64,000 nt of DNA from Burhinus oedicnemus (Eukaryota > Chordata > Aves > Charadriiformes > Burhinidae). The notes beneath the pieces were generated by a model that made no database searches, was not told the DNA's origin, and worked only from the letters and a program-made list of their open reading frames with translations. The position numbers and the translations under genes were made by a program. Positions 25,606 to 36,176 of the stretch are shown in pieces; the stretch's first letter is position 1; every line of letters begins with the position of its first letter. The stretch spans positions 1,392,147-1,456,146 of the forward strand of contig VFFE01007016.1 of the NCBI GenBank assembly GCA_008921705.1. Reading direction: 5' to 3'.

Positions 25606-28142
25606 ATTTCTCTGTGAAAAATTAAGAGCACCGCATACATGCTGAGAAATAAGCTTATTTTATTTATTATTACTAGTCTTTAGGCCACTCTGTAATCTCT
25701 CAAACAGTAAGGTAGGACCGATACTGCTTGGAAAGGTATAGTCCAAAAGGTCTTTAAAGTGTTTTCTTCTGTTCATAATTTTTTTGCCAGAAGTATTTAG
25801 AGAGCAAAAGGAGCAAAATTCCTTTGGGGCATGTGGGGAGAGGAAATGCTGTGGGGTAGGTGAGGAGGAGAAGGAAGGAAGCTGGTTTTAACCATTTTTT
25901 ATAGCCAAAGAGGTAGCAAAATGATAAAATAAAAAGTGTACAACTTGGAAGACAAATCTCTCTGGGAAGATCACTACGGCCCGAATGAATGCTGCTGACA
26001 GGCATCAAAGTGCTTAGATAAGATCCTATTATTCAGACTCATAACTTTGAGTAGAGGAAGATATCCGTAACTGAAATGTGGAAAAATAGAGATGGTAATA
26101 TTCAGTTTGTCAGCTGAGTTGGTGATAGGAAGGTGTATCTCACAGTGATTAGAGGATTAGAAGGTTTACTAATACTGTTAGTAGAATGGGATTTATGGAA
26201 TGACACCAGTGTTAAAGGTTTGAGTGTGCCGAACGCAGGATTTCATTATTTCCTAGGTGCCTATCAAGTCTAATGTGTGGGAAAATGGAGTTGCTATTAT
26301 TTAAACTTGAAATCATTTCCAGGCTTCTCAGCATCAGGAGAACTATTCCATTTTGCATCATCTGTTTCTTCATTACTCAGTGATAATTTGTATTTGCCCA
26401 GGAGGATTTTCAAGAGATGAATAACACTCTCACCGAGAATTCTGAACATTGAAATTTACGCTAATTCTGTATATGGGCTGTTGTATGAAATTTAAATTAT
26501 GCCTATTGCAAGCTACTACACTACGTCTATTCTCTATCAGACAATGCACTCTACATAGTGGATTTCTTCCTGAGATGATTACCTTCTAGATTACGAGTAC
26601 ATTTTATTTTATCAGCAGAACAAAAGCATCAGAGGTGATTGTAGTAAATGATACATGTTTATAAAAGTGACAGCAGCAATTGAATGTTGTTTTTCAGTTG
26701 TTCCATACACTGTTTGTACACTCTTTCCCAGAGTTAGTACAGCTTTTCTCTGTATAAAGAGAATAAGTACACTGAGAGAAGATATGAGTGGAAGCATAAT
26801 ACAATAGTATTTAACTTTGGGATTTTTAAAATCATAATGATGATACTATAGATCTTCCCATAGCGCTTTTGCTCTGAGAACCTTAAGTCGTTGCCAACAC
26901 TGCAATGAAATTCATTGTCTGCAGATGCTCAGTTCATCAGTGACATCTCTTAATGCTTCTCCATACTCTGCTTTTCTCTGTTTGGGCAAATTTCACCCAC
27001 TATTTTAAGTCCGTAGTTCCTTACCTTATTACAAGGGAATGTGAAGCTCTAAGGTTTTAAGTGACGTGTTCAAAAATAGCTACCGATTATGAAAACACCG
27101 TGTTTGGGGCTGAGATACCTTAAATCAGCTTGATACCCTTGTGATCCTGTGATTATCCAATCGCACAATAAAATACCCGCTTCACTTCAGATCCCTGCAT
27201 AGGGCCCTCAGCGTTTGATCCATTAGGGATTTCTGGGATGTAAAGATAAAACATTGTCTGATACAAGGAGTGGGCCGGGAACATCTGTGTATGACTGCTC
27301 TAGGCCCCTGACATCTCTCAAAGAAAAGAGAATCCTACGCTATTTGTATATACTAAATTTACAGCCACTTCATCCCAGCTGACTGGGATATGACTGCGGC
27401 AAAAATATGTGTGAAATAACTGTCAGGGTTTGTAGAACACGCACATGACAGAAAACAAGAATAAACGGGACTGTAAGTTATATCTAGGGTAGGATTTTTG
27501 TTTCTCCTAATGTCTGCATTTTTAAGTAACAGGTGAAGGTTGAGAATGAATAAAAATAATAATAATTTAAAGCTGTCCCATTGTTGGCAACATGTTGTTT
27601 GTACATCAGCTCAAACTAAGCTGCCAAATTAGGACTTGAATACAGCCATGTAAGCACTTCATTTTTTTATGTGTAATTTGCCATTTCCTTTTTATTTTGA
27701 CATCTTAGCTACAGTAGCACAGAAGAATCTTATTTGGGATGGAACAGTCTTATAGACTTGCTGCATTGCCACGCTGCTGCTGTTTAAGTAGCGTGATTCT
27801 GGCTTTCAACATGAAATTGCTGTAAATCTTATTTTGTAGTAGCATGAAATATGATTGGGTGAAGAAAGTAATTTGATAACATGTTTTCTCAACATTCCCC
27901 CTTTCCCTGTTTGCTGGTTTTATTCCCACGTGTTCTGCAGTGTATTATTACCATTGATAATGTAAGATGCAGCCTCCGTTTATCAAAAGCAGCTTGTAAA
28001 AATAGAAATAATTGCTGTAGAAGGATGGGAAACCAGGGATATGACCATAACAGTAGTGGATATTTTGAATACCTAAAACATGTTTTGCAAAGACTAATAC
28101 TGAAATTATTCTTTTTTTTCTTTTTCTCTTTTTTTTTAATAG

Positions 28143-28337
28143 GTGTTCCCATTCCCACCCTGACCTGGTATAAGGACTCTGTTCCCCTCAGCAAGCTGGA
28201 AAACCCCCGCTACAAAGTACTGCTGAGTGGTGGGCTGCGGATCCGTGCGCTGCGTCCTGAGGACGCTGGAATCTTCCAGTGTTTTGCTAGGAATAAAGCC
28301 GGGGAGATACAGACATACACCTACCTGGATGTGACGA
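28143..28337 (+). CDS. SDK1: SDK1 exon, second part of Ig4
   Basis: Exon of 195 nt. Acceptor TTTTTTTTTAATAG ends at 28142; donor GTGAGT starts at 28338. It encodes composite residues 130-193: VPIPTLTWYKDS (core tryptophan 137), GGLRIRALRPEDAG, then IFQCFARNKAGE with the second cysteine at 175 and the N-x-x-G-E loop typical of I-set domains, ending TYLDVT. It is symmetrical (phase 1 on both sides). Together with the 22072 exon it gives a complete Ig4 of normal length. Confidence 0.96.
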
Positions 28338-29541
28338 GTGAGTAAGCAGTTGTGATACGAGATCGATGAGTTGTCTTGTCATTCCTGTAGGTGACCCTCC
28401 ATCCATCAGATTTCTCCACCGCTCTGTGCTTGGTCGGTTTGACTCCCAGAACCTTGTTCGTCATCAAGTGTAGCTGCCCCAGCTGTAAGGTACCCCAAAA
28501 TGCCCTCTGTGGCCTGAACACAATCTGCTGAAGCCTGTAGAAAAACTTTCCATGACATAAGGGGCTTGAGATGAGCTCTCCTATTTCACGCTACAAAAGG
28601 GGAGCTTAGTGAAAAGGAAAAAAAGCAAGGTTAATCGTGAAATAATTTTATTTCCTTTAAACTTAAATAATTTAGTTGTAATGTAATTCTGTTCTGAATT
28701 TGTGCTACTGCTTCGTGATTGGGCATGGTATCATTTTATCTGCCTTTTGCCTACAACTACATTTGGTAGGGGAAAGAATGAAAGTTCAAGTTAAATGTCT
28801 TTTTTTTTTGGCCAAAAAGTCTGATTAAATGTTTTTGTTAATGAAATACGCTCTTCTCTATGGAAGAATTACAAATCCTGGTAGTCTCTTTCAAAAGCAG
28901 TTATTAACAGGCATTACTGAGTATAACTCCTCTTCAGGAAGTTGATTTTTAGCTCAAGAGCAGTTTACACATACTGACCAGAATTCCTACTGGCCTCAGA
29001 AAATAGATCAGCCCCGGTTCAAGATATATCTGAGAAACTGCAGAAAAAAATGTAATAAAATGCAACTCGGGGAAAATAAGAGAGAAAGGAACTTGGAAAA
29101 TGTCTTGGATGAGACTCAGGTTCTAAATTCTTTTGGCTGACATTTAAGTTTCAAAGTTAATGCCTTTCTCAAGTTGCTTTTCGTCTTAAAGAACTCTGTT
29201 ATGAAGATGAAAGAAAATAGTTTTGTTTATCTAGATTTCTCAACTTCCCCCCAAACACTCATTTTGAGCTTTATCTTCCTTTTTCTGTAAGCCATCTCAC
29301 TTGTACATGTACAAGCACCGATAGACTTTTATTTTCCATGTAGGTAATAAACTGAATTAGACAATTCCTAGGAGATGAATAACGAAAGGTTACAGTCACT
29401 GCTGAAAGGTTTTCATGTATTATTGTCATGTCCTTCTCCATGATCAGCTCTATAAAAGTGGATGTAAAGTAGTCCGTGATAATAAGTAAAGGATCTTTCT
29501 GATAGCTGATGCACTGAATTTTTTCAATTTTTTGATTCTAG
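28338..29541 (+). other. SDK1: SDK1 intron, 1204 bp, phase 1
   Basis: Between Ig4 and Ig5. It contains a perfect 16-bp palindrome at 29299-29314 and otherwise shows nothing recognisable. Confidence 0.88.
29299..29314. repeat. Perfect 16-bp palindrome
   Basis: CTTGTACATGTACAAG reads the same on both strands. It lies in the short intron between Ig4 and Ig5. No role assigned. Confidence 0.8.
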
Positions 29542-29658
29542 ACATTAAACCAGCGTTTATACAGCCTCCAGAGGATACCACCGTTACAGAGGGGATGACC
29601 GCAGTGCTAACCTGTGAAGTTTCAGGGGCTCCAAAACCGGCCATCTCATGGAAGAAAG
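29542..29658 (+). CDS. SDK1: SDK1 exon, first part of Ig5
   Basis: Exon of 117 nt. Acceptor TTTGATTCTAG ends at 29541; donor GTAGCC starts at 29659. It encodes composite residues 195-232: IKPAFIQPPEDTTVTEG, then MTAVLTCEVSGAPKPAISWKK with the first cysteine at 218 and the core tryptophan at 230. The flanking introns are both phase 1, so the exon is symmetrical. The donor is weaker than average at positions +4 to +6, and the following intron is only 259 bp long. Confidence 0.95.
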
Positions 29659-29917
29659 GTAGCCAGTTATGCAGTTGCTGTGGAAAAGCTGTAATTCACA
29701 GTTTCTTGTCCATTCCTATTATTGAGATTCTGTAGATCCATTTAGTGCCCGTTTCTTCATTTCTCTGGTTCTGCGAGCAGAGGGTTTGTTGCGGGGCTGT
29801 TGTGAGCCAGTGGCCTGGATAGGCTGTAATAGTCTTTTGGAAGAACCAGAATTGCAATGCTTAATCCGTGCAGTCTACGTGACACTAATCATGCCGGTTT
29901 TCCCTTCTGTGTTTCAG
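29659..29917 (+). other. SDK1: SDK1 intron, 259 bp, phase 1
   Basis: The shortest intron in the window, splitting Ig5 just after the core tryptophan. Nothing other than splice sites is visible. Confidence 0.9.
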
Positions 29918-30085
29918 GAAACCGGGTCTTAGCCAGTGGCTCAGTTCAGATTCCTCGGTTCATTCTTCTCGAATCTGGAGGGCTCCAGATAACACCCGTT
30001 TTCCTTCAGGATGCCGGCAATTATACATGCTGTGCAGCCAACTCTGAAGGAGCTCTGAATGCTTTTGTGATGCTGACAGTGTGGA
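29918..30085 (+). CDS. SDK1: SDK1 exon, second part of Ig5
   Basis: Exon of 168 nt. Acceptor TGTTTCAG ends at 29917; donor GTAAGG starts at 30086. It encodes composite residues 234-288: NRVLASGSVQIPRF, LESGGLQITPVF, DAGNYTCCAANSEG and ALNAFVMLTVW. The second Ig cysteine is residue 270. It is followed at once by another cysteine (271), where I recall tyrosine in mammalian SDK1; the extra, probably unpaired thiol is the only odd residue. NYT (267-269) is a sequon. The exon is symmetrical, phase 1 on both sides. Confidence 0.96.
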
Positions 30086-32165
30086 GTAAGGATAATGCTT
30101 TGTTTAAAGTCTAACTTTAATCAAGTATTAATCAGTTTTTGTTGTATGCTCAGGAAGTTTTCATATGTAATTATGCTTTTCTAGTTAATAGAGATACTTG
30201 TATGATTTAATAGGAATAATGTATCTATTTTAGGAAACCTCTCACAAATACCCTTTTTGTTTGTATAATTATGCATGTAAACTTTTATATTTTGTGAAAG
30301 GCAGTGTATTTAAATAGAGCTTCGATCACAATTACAATTTTACTCCGGTTTTGCCTTGGCGAATCTCGCATTGCAGATCAGACCTTTTAACTTGTAGATT
30401 TGGCTGTTTGCAGGCGGCTCCTGCCTCCGGGAGCCTGCAGGCGGTACAGACCAGCCCACCCTGCCGCCAAGGCTGTGGCCCCAGTTACAATGGATACGAT
30501 TTTCCTCCTACCTTTGTATTTCTTTGTGGCCCTGGGCACTGTTGGAAACCAAACCCAAGTACAGCAGACTTGAGCTAGTCTCTCATGCTACAGATTGGCA
30601 CGGTACAGGGCAACCCAGGAAATTATTTTGCCCTTCACCGTTTGTCCTTGATCTCTATTTTTTTATTTCCCCTGTTGGGGAAAAAGAGTCTGATCCAACA
30701 GGTTCCCCTGTGTTACTCCTAAGTGAGTTAAATTTAAGTGTGACGTGTTTTTTGCTACTAAAGGTAGGAAGTAATGATTCCTGAGCTGGGACTAAAAATA
30801 ATCAAAAACAAGGAAGATGATGATGATAAATATAGAAGTGTTGTGGCCCTCCCTCCTTTCCTCTGCTTGAAGTCCTGATTATGCTGCTGATGCGTGGTGC
30901 ATATTTGACATTTGTTAATCCCAAAACTGTGCAAGTTAAATCAGCAAAAGTTTCCTTTTGAATACGGGAATACCTGAAAACAACACTGGTAGTAAATGTA
31001 ATATACTTGTGTCATATTGCCATCTTGTTTATAGCTTATTGATGATATAGAGTTGGTATTCATATCAGGATGTTGTAAACTAAACGATATCCAGGCGTAC
31101 GGATCAAGCAAAGGAGATCCTTCCTATTAATTCTCAAAGGCACAGTTCTTAAATGTGTTAAAGATAGTCCCTGTTCATTGTACTGCATTCAAGGGGGAAA
31201 AGAAAAGGGAATATGACCTAATATTTGTGTAGCAACGGCACCATTATAAAGCTAGAAGGCATACATATGTACATCAGGAATAATGCTAAAAATTCCATGC
31301 TATTAGAGTTAGCTTTTGATTTTGCTGATGATTCCTTCTTGTGCATGTATGAGATATCTCGGTAGAGGCTGATTATCTCTGTAGGGATTTGGGACTGATT
31401 AACATTATCCACATATCTTCCATACTCATCCTTGTTGTCTACCTGCTTCAGCTGATGCTATCTGCTGCGGCTGCTGTGTGTTAAGCATAATAGAGATCTT
31501 TCACACCAGATCTGGTTGCTGTAGTTACAGCAATTATTGTGTTCTGGGTCTTCAGGAGGTGCTTGGATAAAGATGTTTTGAAACATTTCAGTAAACAGCA
31601 TGTCTGTCTTATACAGAAAACTCAGACTACCAGGAGCTCCTCCTCCTTTAACCTCTTTCCTGAATTTGACGAGATTGTAGGGTGCCATTTAAGTTTTCCT
31701 CTTTCTGGATATTTTTCTAGCGTATTCTTCCTTGTGCAGATTTTCTTTGGTTTTGTTTTTGTTTTGCCTGCTGCAAGCAGTGTGACTTGTTTCCTGACTA
31801 TATGTGCATTTGGATTCATTCGTAATGCATTACCAACACACTTGCTGCCTTAGGACTTCAGGGAGTTGCCGTAGATGCTTTACCACAAGACAAGTGAGAG
31901 TTAGTACAGCTTTAGCACTCTTCCTACTCAGATCACTGCCGGCTCGGACTCCTGCCCTCTGCTGCTTTTGCTTCTCTGCACCCCGCAGCGTACCACCTCT
32001 TCTTGACACAATGACATTAGAGGGAGGGGAGCCGTCACAGCAAAGACTTGAAGAGGAATGGCCTGCTTGCTTTGAGTGACAAATGTTCAGTTGCCCGCTC
32101 TCTGAGCGAATACCCAAGTCAAAAAGCTGTAATTTCACCTGAACTATGGCTTGTGTTCCTTTCAG
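30086..32165 (+). other. SDK1: SDK1 intron, about 2.1 kb, phase 1
   Basis: Between Ig5 and Ig6. No repeat, RNA gene or conserved motif was recognised. A short open frame on the minus strand near 31540 contains FIQAPPED, which resembles the Ig5 start, but it lacks Ig context and is taken as chance. Confidence 0.85.
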
Positions 32166-32268
32166 ATCGCACGTTCATTGTTCACCCTCCTGAGGACAGC
32201 ACTGTGATCAAAGGAACCACAGCCACTCTGCGATGCGAAGCAACTCATGATCCTAGAATTTCAATCAG
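32166..32268 (+). CDS. SDK1: SDK1 exon, first part of Ig6
   Basis: Exon of 103 nt. Acceptor CCTTTCAG ends at 32165; donor GTTGGT starts at 32269. It encodes composite residues 290-322: RTFIVHPPEDSTVIKG, TTATLRCEATHDP (first cysteine 312), then RISI, and ends with AG that becomes Arg with the next exon. The N of the sequon NRT is made across the preceding splice. The donor GTTGGT matches the consensus only at its core, so this exon may be spliced less efficiently. Skipping it would shift the frame (phase 1 before, phase 2 after). Confidence 0.95.
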
Positions 32269-33392
32269 GTTGGTGGTGTCAGTTCTTGTTTGTGTGGTTT
32301 ATCCAAGCTTAATTTTATAAGCTATATGAATAGCATTAGGTGAAAAGTTTCAGGACCCCAGATTTTAACACCAGACCCCTGATTACTGCATTATAAGGTT
32401 ATACGCTGTATCATTAATCATATAAATCCCATCTTCCATTTCAGCCTTATGTATTATTTACAATGAGCTATGTTCCACTTCATGACTTCAATACAGCCTT
32501 CCATGATTTTACTGTCAAGGTTAATACACTATCAATAAAACCAACTTGTCAGAAGCTGATACTTAATGAGAGTAAAAGCTGAAGAGCAAGAATAGGATTT
32601 CAGAAGTGTTTACATTGGGGTGCTTGAAGGCAACACAAGAGATGCCCAAGTTCTTGGAAACAACTCAATAACTAGGGGCTATATTCTGCTTCAACTGTGT
32701 AAAGGAAAACAGAATTTGTCTGAACTATTAAAATTTGCACTAGAACGTTTAGAGGAAGCTCACCATTTTAAAATAAAATTACCATGAAAATTTATGTAGT
32801 CTGAAAGCAACACAAATGAAAAAAAAAATGCAAGGAACAGCTTGGAGGGTGCTAAAAGGGTGAACTGCAGAAAGAACTTCAGAAAGAGAAATACAGATGT
32901 AGAAATTTCGTGTAGAGATACTTAATTGTAAGACCATGGGCTATACATATCTGACATGTTGGTATGCGTGTGTTTTAATGGATGGGCTCTAGTAAACCTT
33001 GTCACGGCAGTTTAAGATGTTGCTGATTTGGGGCAGTCTAAGGTTATTACAGTCTTAGCGGAGATGGGCCAACACCGCAGCTGTTAGCTGCAGAGTATGA
33101 TGTTCTAGTTTAAAATGCCGACAAAGGTGGACTTTAGAACTTGGGCATAAGCACCTCACCTTTTCCATGTAAAATATATAGTATCGTTTATAAAATATAG
33201 AGTAACTTGGATGCAGTTACGTGTCTCATTCTGATCACGGATCTAAAACTAAAATTTGTAAAAGGAAGTAACCATAGGGGGCTGTAATTTTTAATGTGTG
33301 ATTACAGAAGCTGATACCTTACAGCACAGTTCGAATACATCTATTTTGAAGTTCTTGTGAGTAATTATTAACTGAAGCATTGTAATACTCAG
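32269..33392 (+). other. SDK1: SDK1 intron, 1124 bp, phase 2
   Basis: Splits Ig6 before the core tryptophan. No recognisable repeats or motifs. Confidence 0.88.
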
Positions 33393-33569
33393 GTATGTTT
33401 GGAAGAAGGACAGTGTTGTAATAAATCCATCCAGCAGTTCCAGGATCACAGTAGAGAAAGATGGGACGCTCCTCATCAGCCAGACGTGGTCAGGTGACAT
33501 TGGAGACTATACCTGTGAGGTCATTTCTTTTGGAGGAAACGACTCCAGAATGGCTCGACTAGAAGTGAT
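33393..33569 (+). CDS. SDK1: SDK1 exon, second part of Ig6
   Basis: Exon of 177 nt. Acceptor TAATACTCAG ends at 33392; donor GTGAGT starts at 33570. It encodes composite residues 324-381: YVWKKDSVVINP (core tryptophan 326), SRITVEKDGTLLISQ, TWSGDIGDYTCEV (second cysteine 364) and GGNDSRMARLEV, where NDS (372-374) is a sequon. Ig6 is the last Ig domain and abuts FN3-1. The long run TWSGDIGDYTCE is among the best-conserved parts of sidekicks and supports the identification strongly. Confidence 0.97.
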
Positions 33570-33771
33570 GTGAGTGTTCCATCTTAAATATACACTATGC
33601 TTGGTTTCAGGTACCCTTGGGCATTTTTCTAGCATCTCAATCTAGGAGATCTGGGTAGTCTGTAAGTTTGATTTTTGGTGTGGTTTTCTTTCAGGGGAAA
33701 TTAAGCCTGGTTCATTCCTAATTAAATTGCCTTGAAATGTCCTCCCTTTTGCATGCGGCCACACTGCTTGG

Positions 33772-33809
33772 ACTTCCAAGGAACTGGAGCCTTGGAAGTT
33801 ACTTCCAAG
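33772..33809. repeat. Inverted repeat: 10-bp perfect hairpin plus third copy
   Basis: ACTTCCAAGG at 33772-33781 and its exact reverse complement CCTTGGAAGT at 33790-33799 enclose an 8-base loop. A further ACTTCCAAG follows at 33801-33809, so the middle arm could pair with either side. It lies about 100 bases upstream of the CR1 fragment. Function unknown. Confidence 0.85.
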
Positions 33810-33904
33810 TAACTGCATCTCTCTGAATCACCATGTGTACGTGTCCATCTGGTTGGACGATTGAGCTCAAGGCATAACGATTAAGAGGTTACAGTCCACC
33901 TGAA

Positions 33905-34505
33905 GCCAGTAACAAGTGAACTGCTGCAGGGGAATCTTATTGGACATGTCCTGCTCAGCATTGTTATCGGTGATCTGAAGGAGGTGTTGGAGTTCGTGTT
34001 CATCAAGTGGAACAAAATGGGTGAGGGACAGTTGAGATACACTCGAGGGCAGGGCCACCATTCAGAGAGACTTAGGCTGAGAGGTGGGCCAACAGGAATC
34101 TTGTGAAATTCAACCCGGACAAATGCAACATCTGCATCTGGGGAGGGATGACCTTTTGCAGTAATACCGTCTGGGCACTGACTGGCTGGTAGCAGTTCTG
34201 CTGCAAAGAACCTGGGCATCTTGGTAGACAGCAGCTGAGCATGAGCCAGCTGTGTGCCCCGGCAACAAAAAAGGCTAACGGCGTCCTGGGCTGTATTAAC
34301 ACGAGCATAGCAGATTGATGGACATGATTACCCCCTTTTATTTGACATGTATTAGTCTACATCTGGTATACTGTCTCCAGTTTTCAAGACTAGACTGGGT
34401 AAACTGGTCTGATCTCACGGCTGACCCTGCTTTGAGCAGGAGTTTGAACCAGAGACCTCTTCAGGTCCCTTCCAACCTGAATCCTTCAGTTATTCCATGC
34501 TGTAG
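33905..34505 (+). repeat. CR1 LINE fragment, reverse transcriptase to 3' end, internally deleted
   Basis: GCTGCAGGGGAATCTTATTG to GATCTGAAGGAGG corresponds to the CR1 block coding for the PQGS...FNI...NDL region. ACTCGAGGGCAGGGCCACC, GGTGGGCCAACAGGAATC and AATTCAACCCGGACAAATGC follow the avian CR1 order (first degraded catalytic surroundings, then the N-L-M-K-F-N-K-x-K-C block). ATGATTACCCCCTTTTATTT and CATCTGGTATACTGTCTCC match the next two. Then part of the element is missing, and GGTCCCTTCCAACCTGAATC (from about 34463) is the diagnostic CR1 3' end. Many stops make it non-functional. It is the best single sign that the genome is avian. Confidence 0.88.
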
Positions 34506-35900
34506 GGCTTTTCCGTAAAGGCCAGGTGCTGCGCTGTGATGCCAAGGGTATAGGAAAATGTTTTCCTCCTTTTAGTATTTTTTTTCTTTGTTAAACATAT
34601 ATCAGAATAGCTGGTCCCTGCACAGGTATTGCTTACTCTTGCGTTCTCTTTATACATAGTCTTTCAGGGGAAAACTATTTTTATGTATGCCTTTCTGTAT
34701 TCCTAAGGATCTTTAAAAATAAAAGCAAGAAATTGTTTAAAGTGCAGTTCAGTTCTGAAAAAGGATTATAAAAATGTCATTACAGGGTTCCATATTTTCT
34801 ATTTCTGTCATTCCACTGGGGTGAAGTGCACTTCCATTTTATTTTTATCACTAAAAGCAACAACTGTGGTTTTGGTACATGTGTGGAACAGATCAAATGA
34901 ATAAGAAGGTAATGTTTTATGTAGACTTTTTTTTTAATTTATTTTTATTATTTATTTGAGTAGTGCCACATGCTTTAATTTAACTAAAATTGCATCTGTT
35001 TCTGCTGGTCATGCCTGATGTCTCTGAGAAGATGGCAACTTCTGCTGTTGGCAGTGTAATGAGTTCACCTCCGAGGTTTGCTATGCAGAGGGCTGTTTGA
35101 TACAGCGGTATTCTGACAGTGCCAAGGCTCGATCAGATGCCCATTTTCAGAGAGCGGTCATACATTCTTTCTCTAATTAAGCACTCCTCAGCTCTCCTCC
35201 CGGAGTGCGTTTTACTGCTGGTTTGAATCCAAGAGCAGAAGACAATTCAAAATATATTGCTACTATATAACCATACTTGCTTTTCTCTGAAGCGGTTTTT
35301 GAATGGAGGGCAGAAAATTATAGAGTAAAGACTGAAAAGAATGTTAAAACCTGGACTTTGAAGCAAAGCTATAAATATGTGCTAAACATTTTAGCAGTCT
35401 GACCATTTCTTAATCCTAAATAGCGAAAGATGCCCTGTGCAACCCAGTACAGCACAGCAGATGTAGTTACTTGCAGTTCCCTGTTGACCAGTGAGGAACA
35501 GTTTTATATTCCATGAAAGGCTGGAAGTTAGCTGGGAGAGACACATCTCGTGTGCGTCGCTGAGGCTGCCTTTCTTGCACCCCAGCTTGTTCCAGTTGTG
35601 TTGGCTGGCTCCCCACGCACTGGGACTGGCTCTTAATCCTGTATCTCCGCTTCCTCCCATGTTCTGCTGCTGATGGTCTATAACCTGTTTTTCCTGGAGG
35701 AATTAAAGAAATATATTGGGCCCACTGTTTTAGAGGACTTCGGTAACTGATAAGTCACTCAATCATACCTTGAATTGTGACGTTTTATTTCAAAGCAGCG
35801 CTGCAGGTAGTGCAATAATGCCAAAAACCACTGCATTCTTTTGCAGCTTTCATCGTTATCGTTTGGCTCAGCAGCACAAATCTGCGAGAAATAGAGATAC

Positions 35901-36176
35901 ATGATACAACAAAATGAAATGAAGAAGAAAATGTGTGGAAAGGAAATGTCTGAAGAAAAGCTTAAATTAAATTCTAGCTCGTCTAGGAATGACAGATCTA
36001 TAACATTCCCTATTCTCCCAGATAATTCTCTTGAGCAGAACATTAACAAACAGGGCATGTACGTTCCCATCGATGAGCACTTACACTTCAGTGCCTTGAG
36101 TAGCACTGATGTCAGACAAATGTTCGAAGGAGGCCTCTCAACCAATTACAGATTGGAGCAGTCTACCAACGGGTAA
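35901..36176 (+). other. Unassigned coding-like stretch inside an intron
   Basis: An open frame of 91 codons, lysine- and glutamate-rich at first (KKKMCGKEMSEEKLKLN), then polar and mixed (FPILPDNSLEQNINKQG, DEHLHFSALSSTDVRQ, GGLSTNYRLEQSTNG). Amino-acid composition looks more like protein than like translated A/T-rich intron. It lacks a recognisable domain, there is no promoter or poly(A) signal that I can link to it, and it lies 1.5 kb from a LINE on the other strand. It could be a scrap of a retroelement accessory protein or a processed pseudogene, or chance. Confidence 0.2.

Larger units (their letters stand above)
22156..28142 (+). other. SDK1: SDK1 intron, about 6.0 kb, phase 1
   Basis: The intron splits Ig4. 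It holds an ancient CR1-clade LINE fragment (about 23270-24165), an A/C-rich tract (24461-24497) and a MIR-like SINE (about 25475-25605). The intron ends in a long T-rich tract, so an open frame runs from 27881 through the acceptor into the next exon; this is read-through and not a start. No other feature seen. Confidence 0.85.

Noticed and set aside
26832..26880. A second C/D-box look-alike (AATGATGATA ... CTCTGAG).
   Set aside because: The boxes are less than 45 bases apart, too close for a C/D snoRNA, and lack a closing stem.
27881..28345. A 154-codon open frame starting in the intron and running into the second Ig4 exon as an alternative N-terminus.
   Set aside because: The frame crosses a T-rich polypyrimidine tract (translated as a phenylalanine run) and a good AG acceptor. 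It is intron read-through; no promoter or signal peptide is visible.
30816..30895. A possible C/D-box snoRNA: GATGATGATGATAAA followed by CTGATT and CTGATG about 55-70 bases later.
   Set aside because: No terminal stem joins the boxes and no C'/D' pair is seen; GAT repeats alone give C-box look-alikes.
31458..31688. A minus-strand frame containing FIQAPPED, similar to the Ig5 start FIQPPED.
   Set aside because: Only eight residues match, on the wrong strand, with no Ig cysteine or tryptophan pattern around them.
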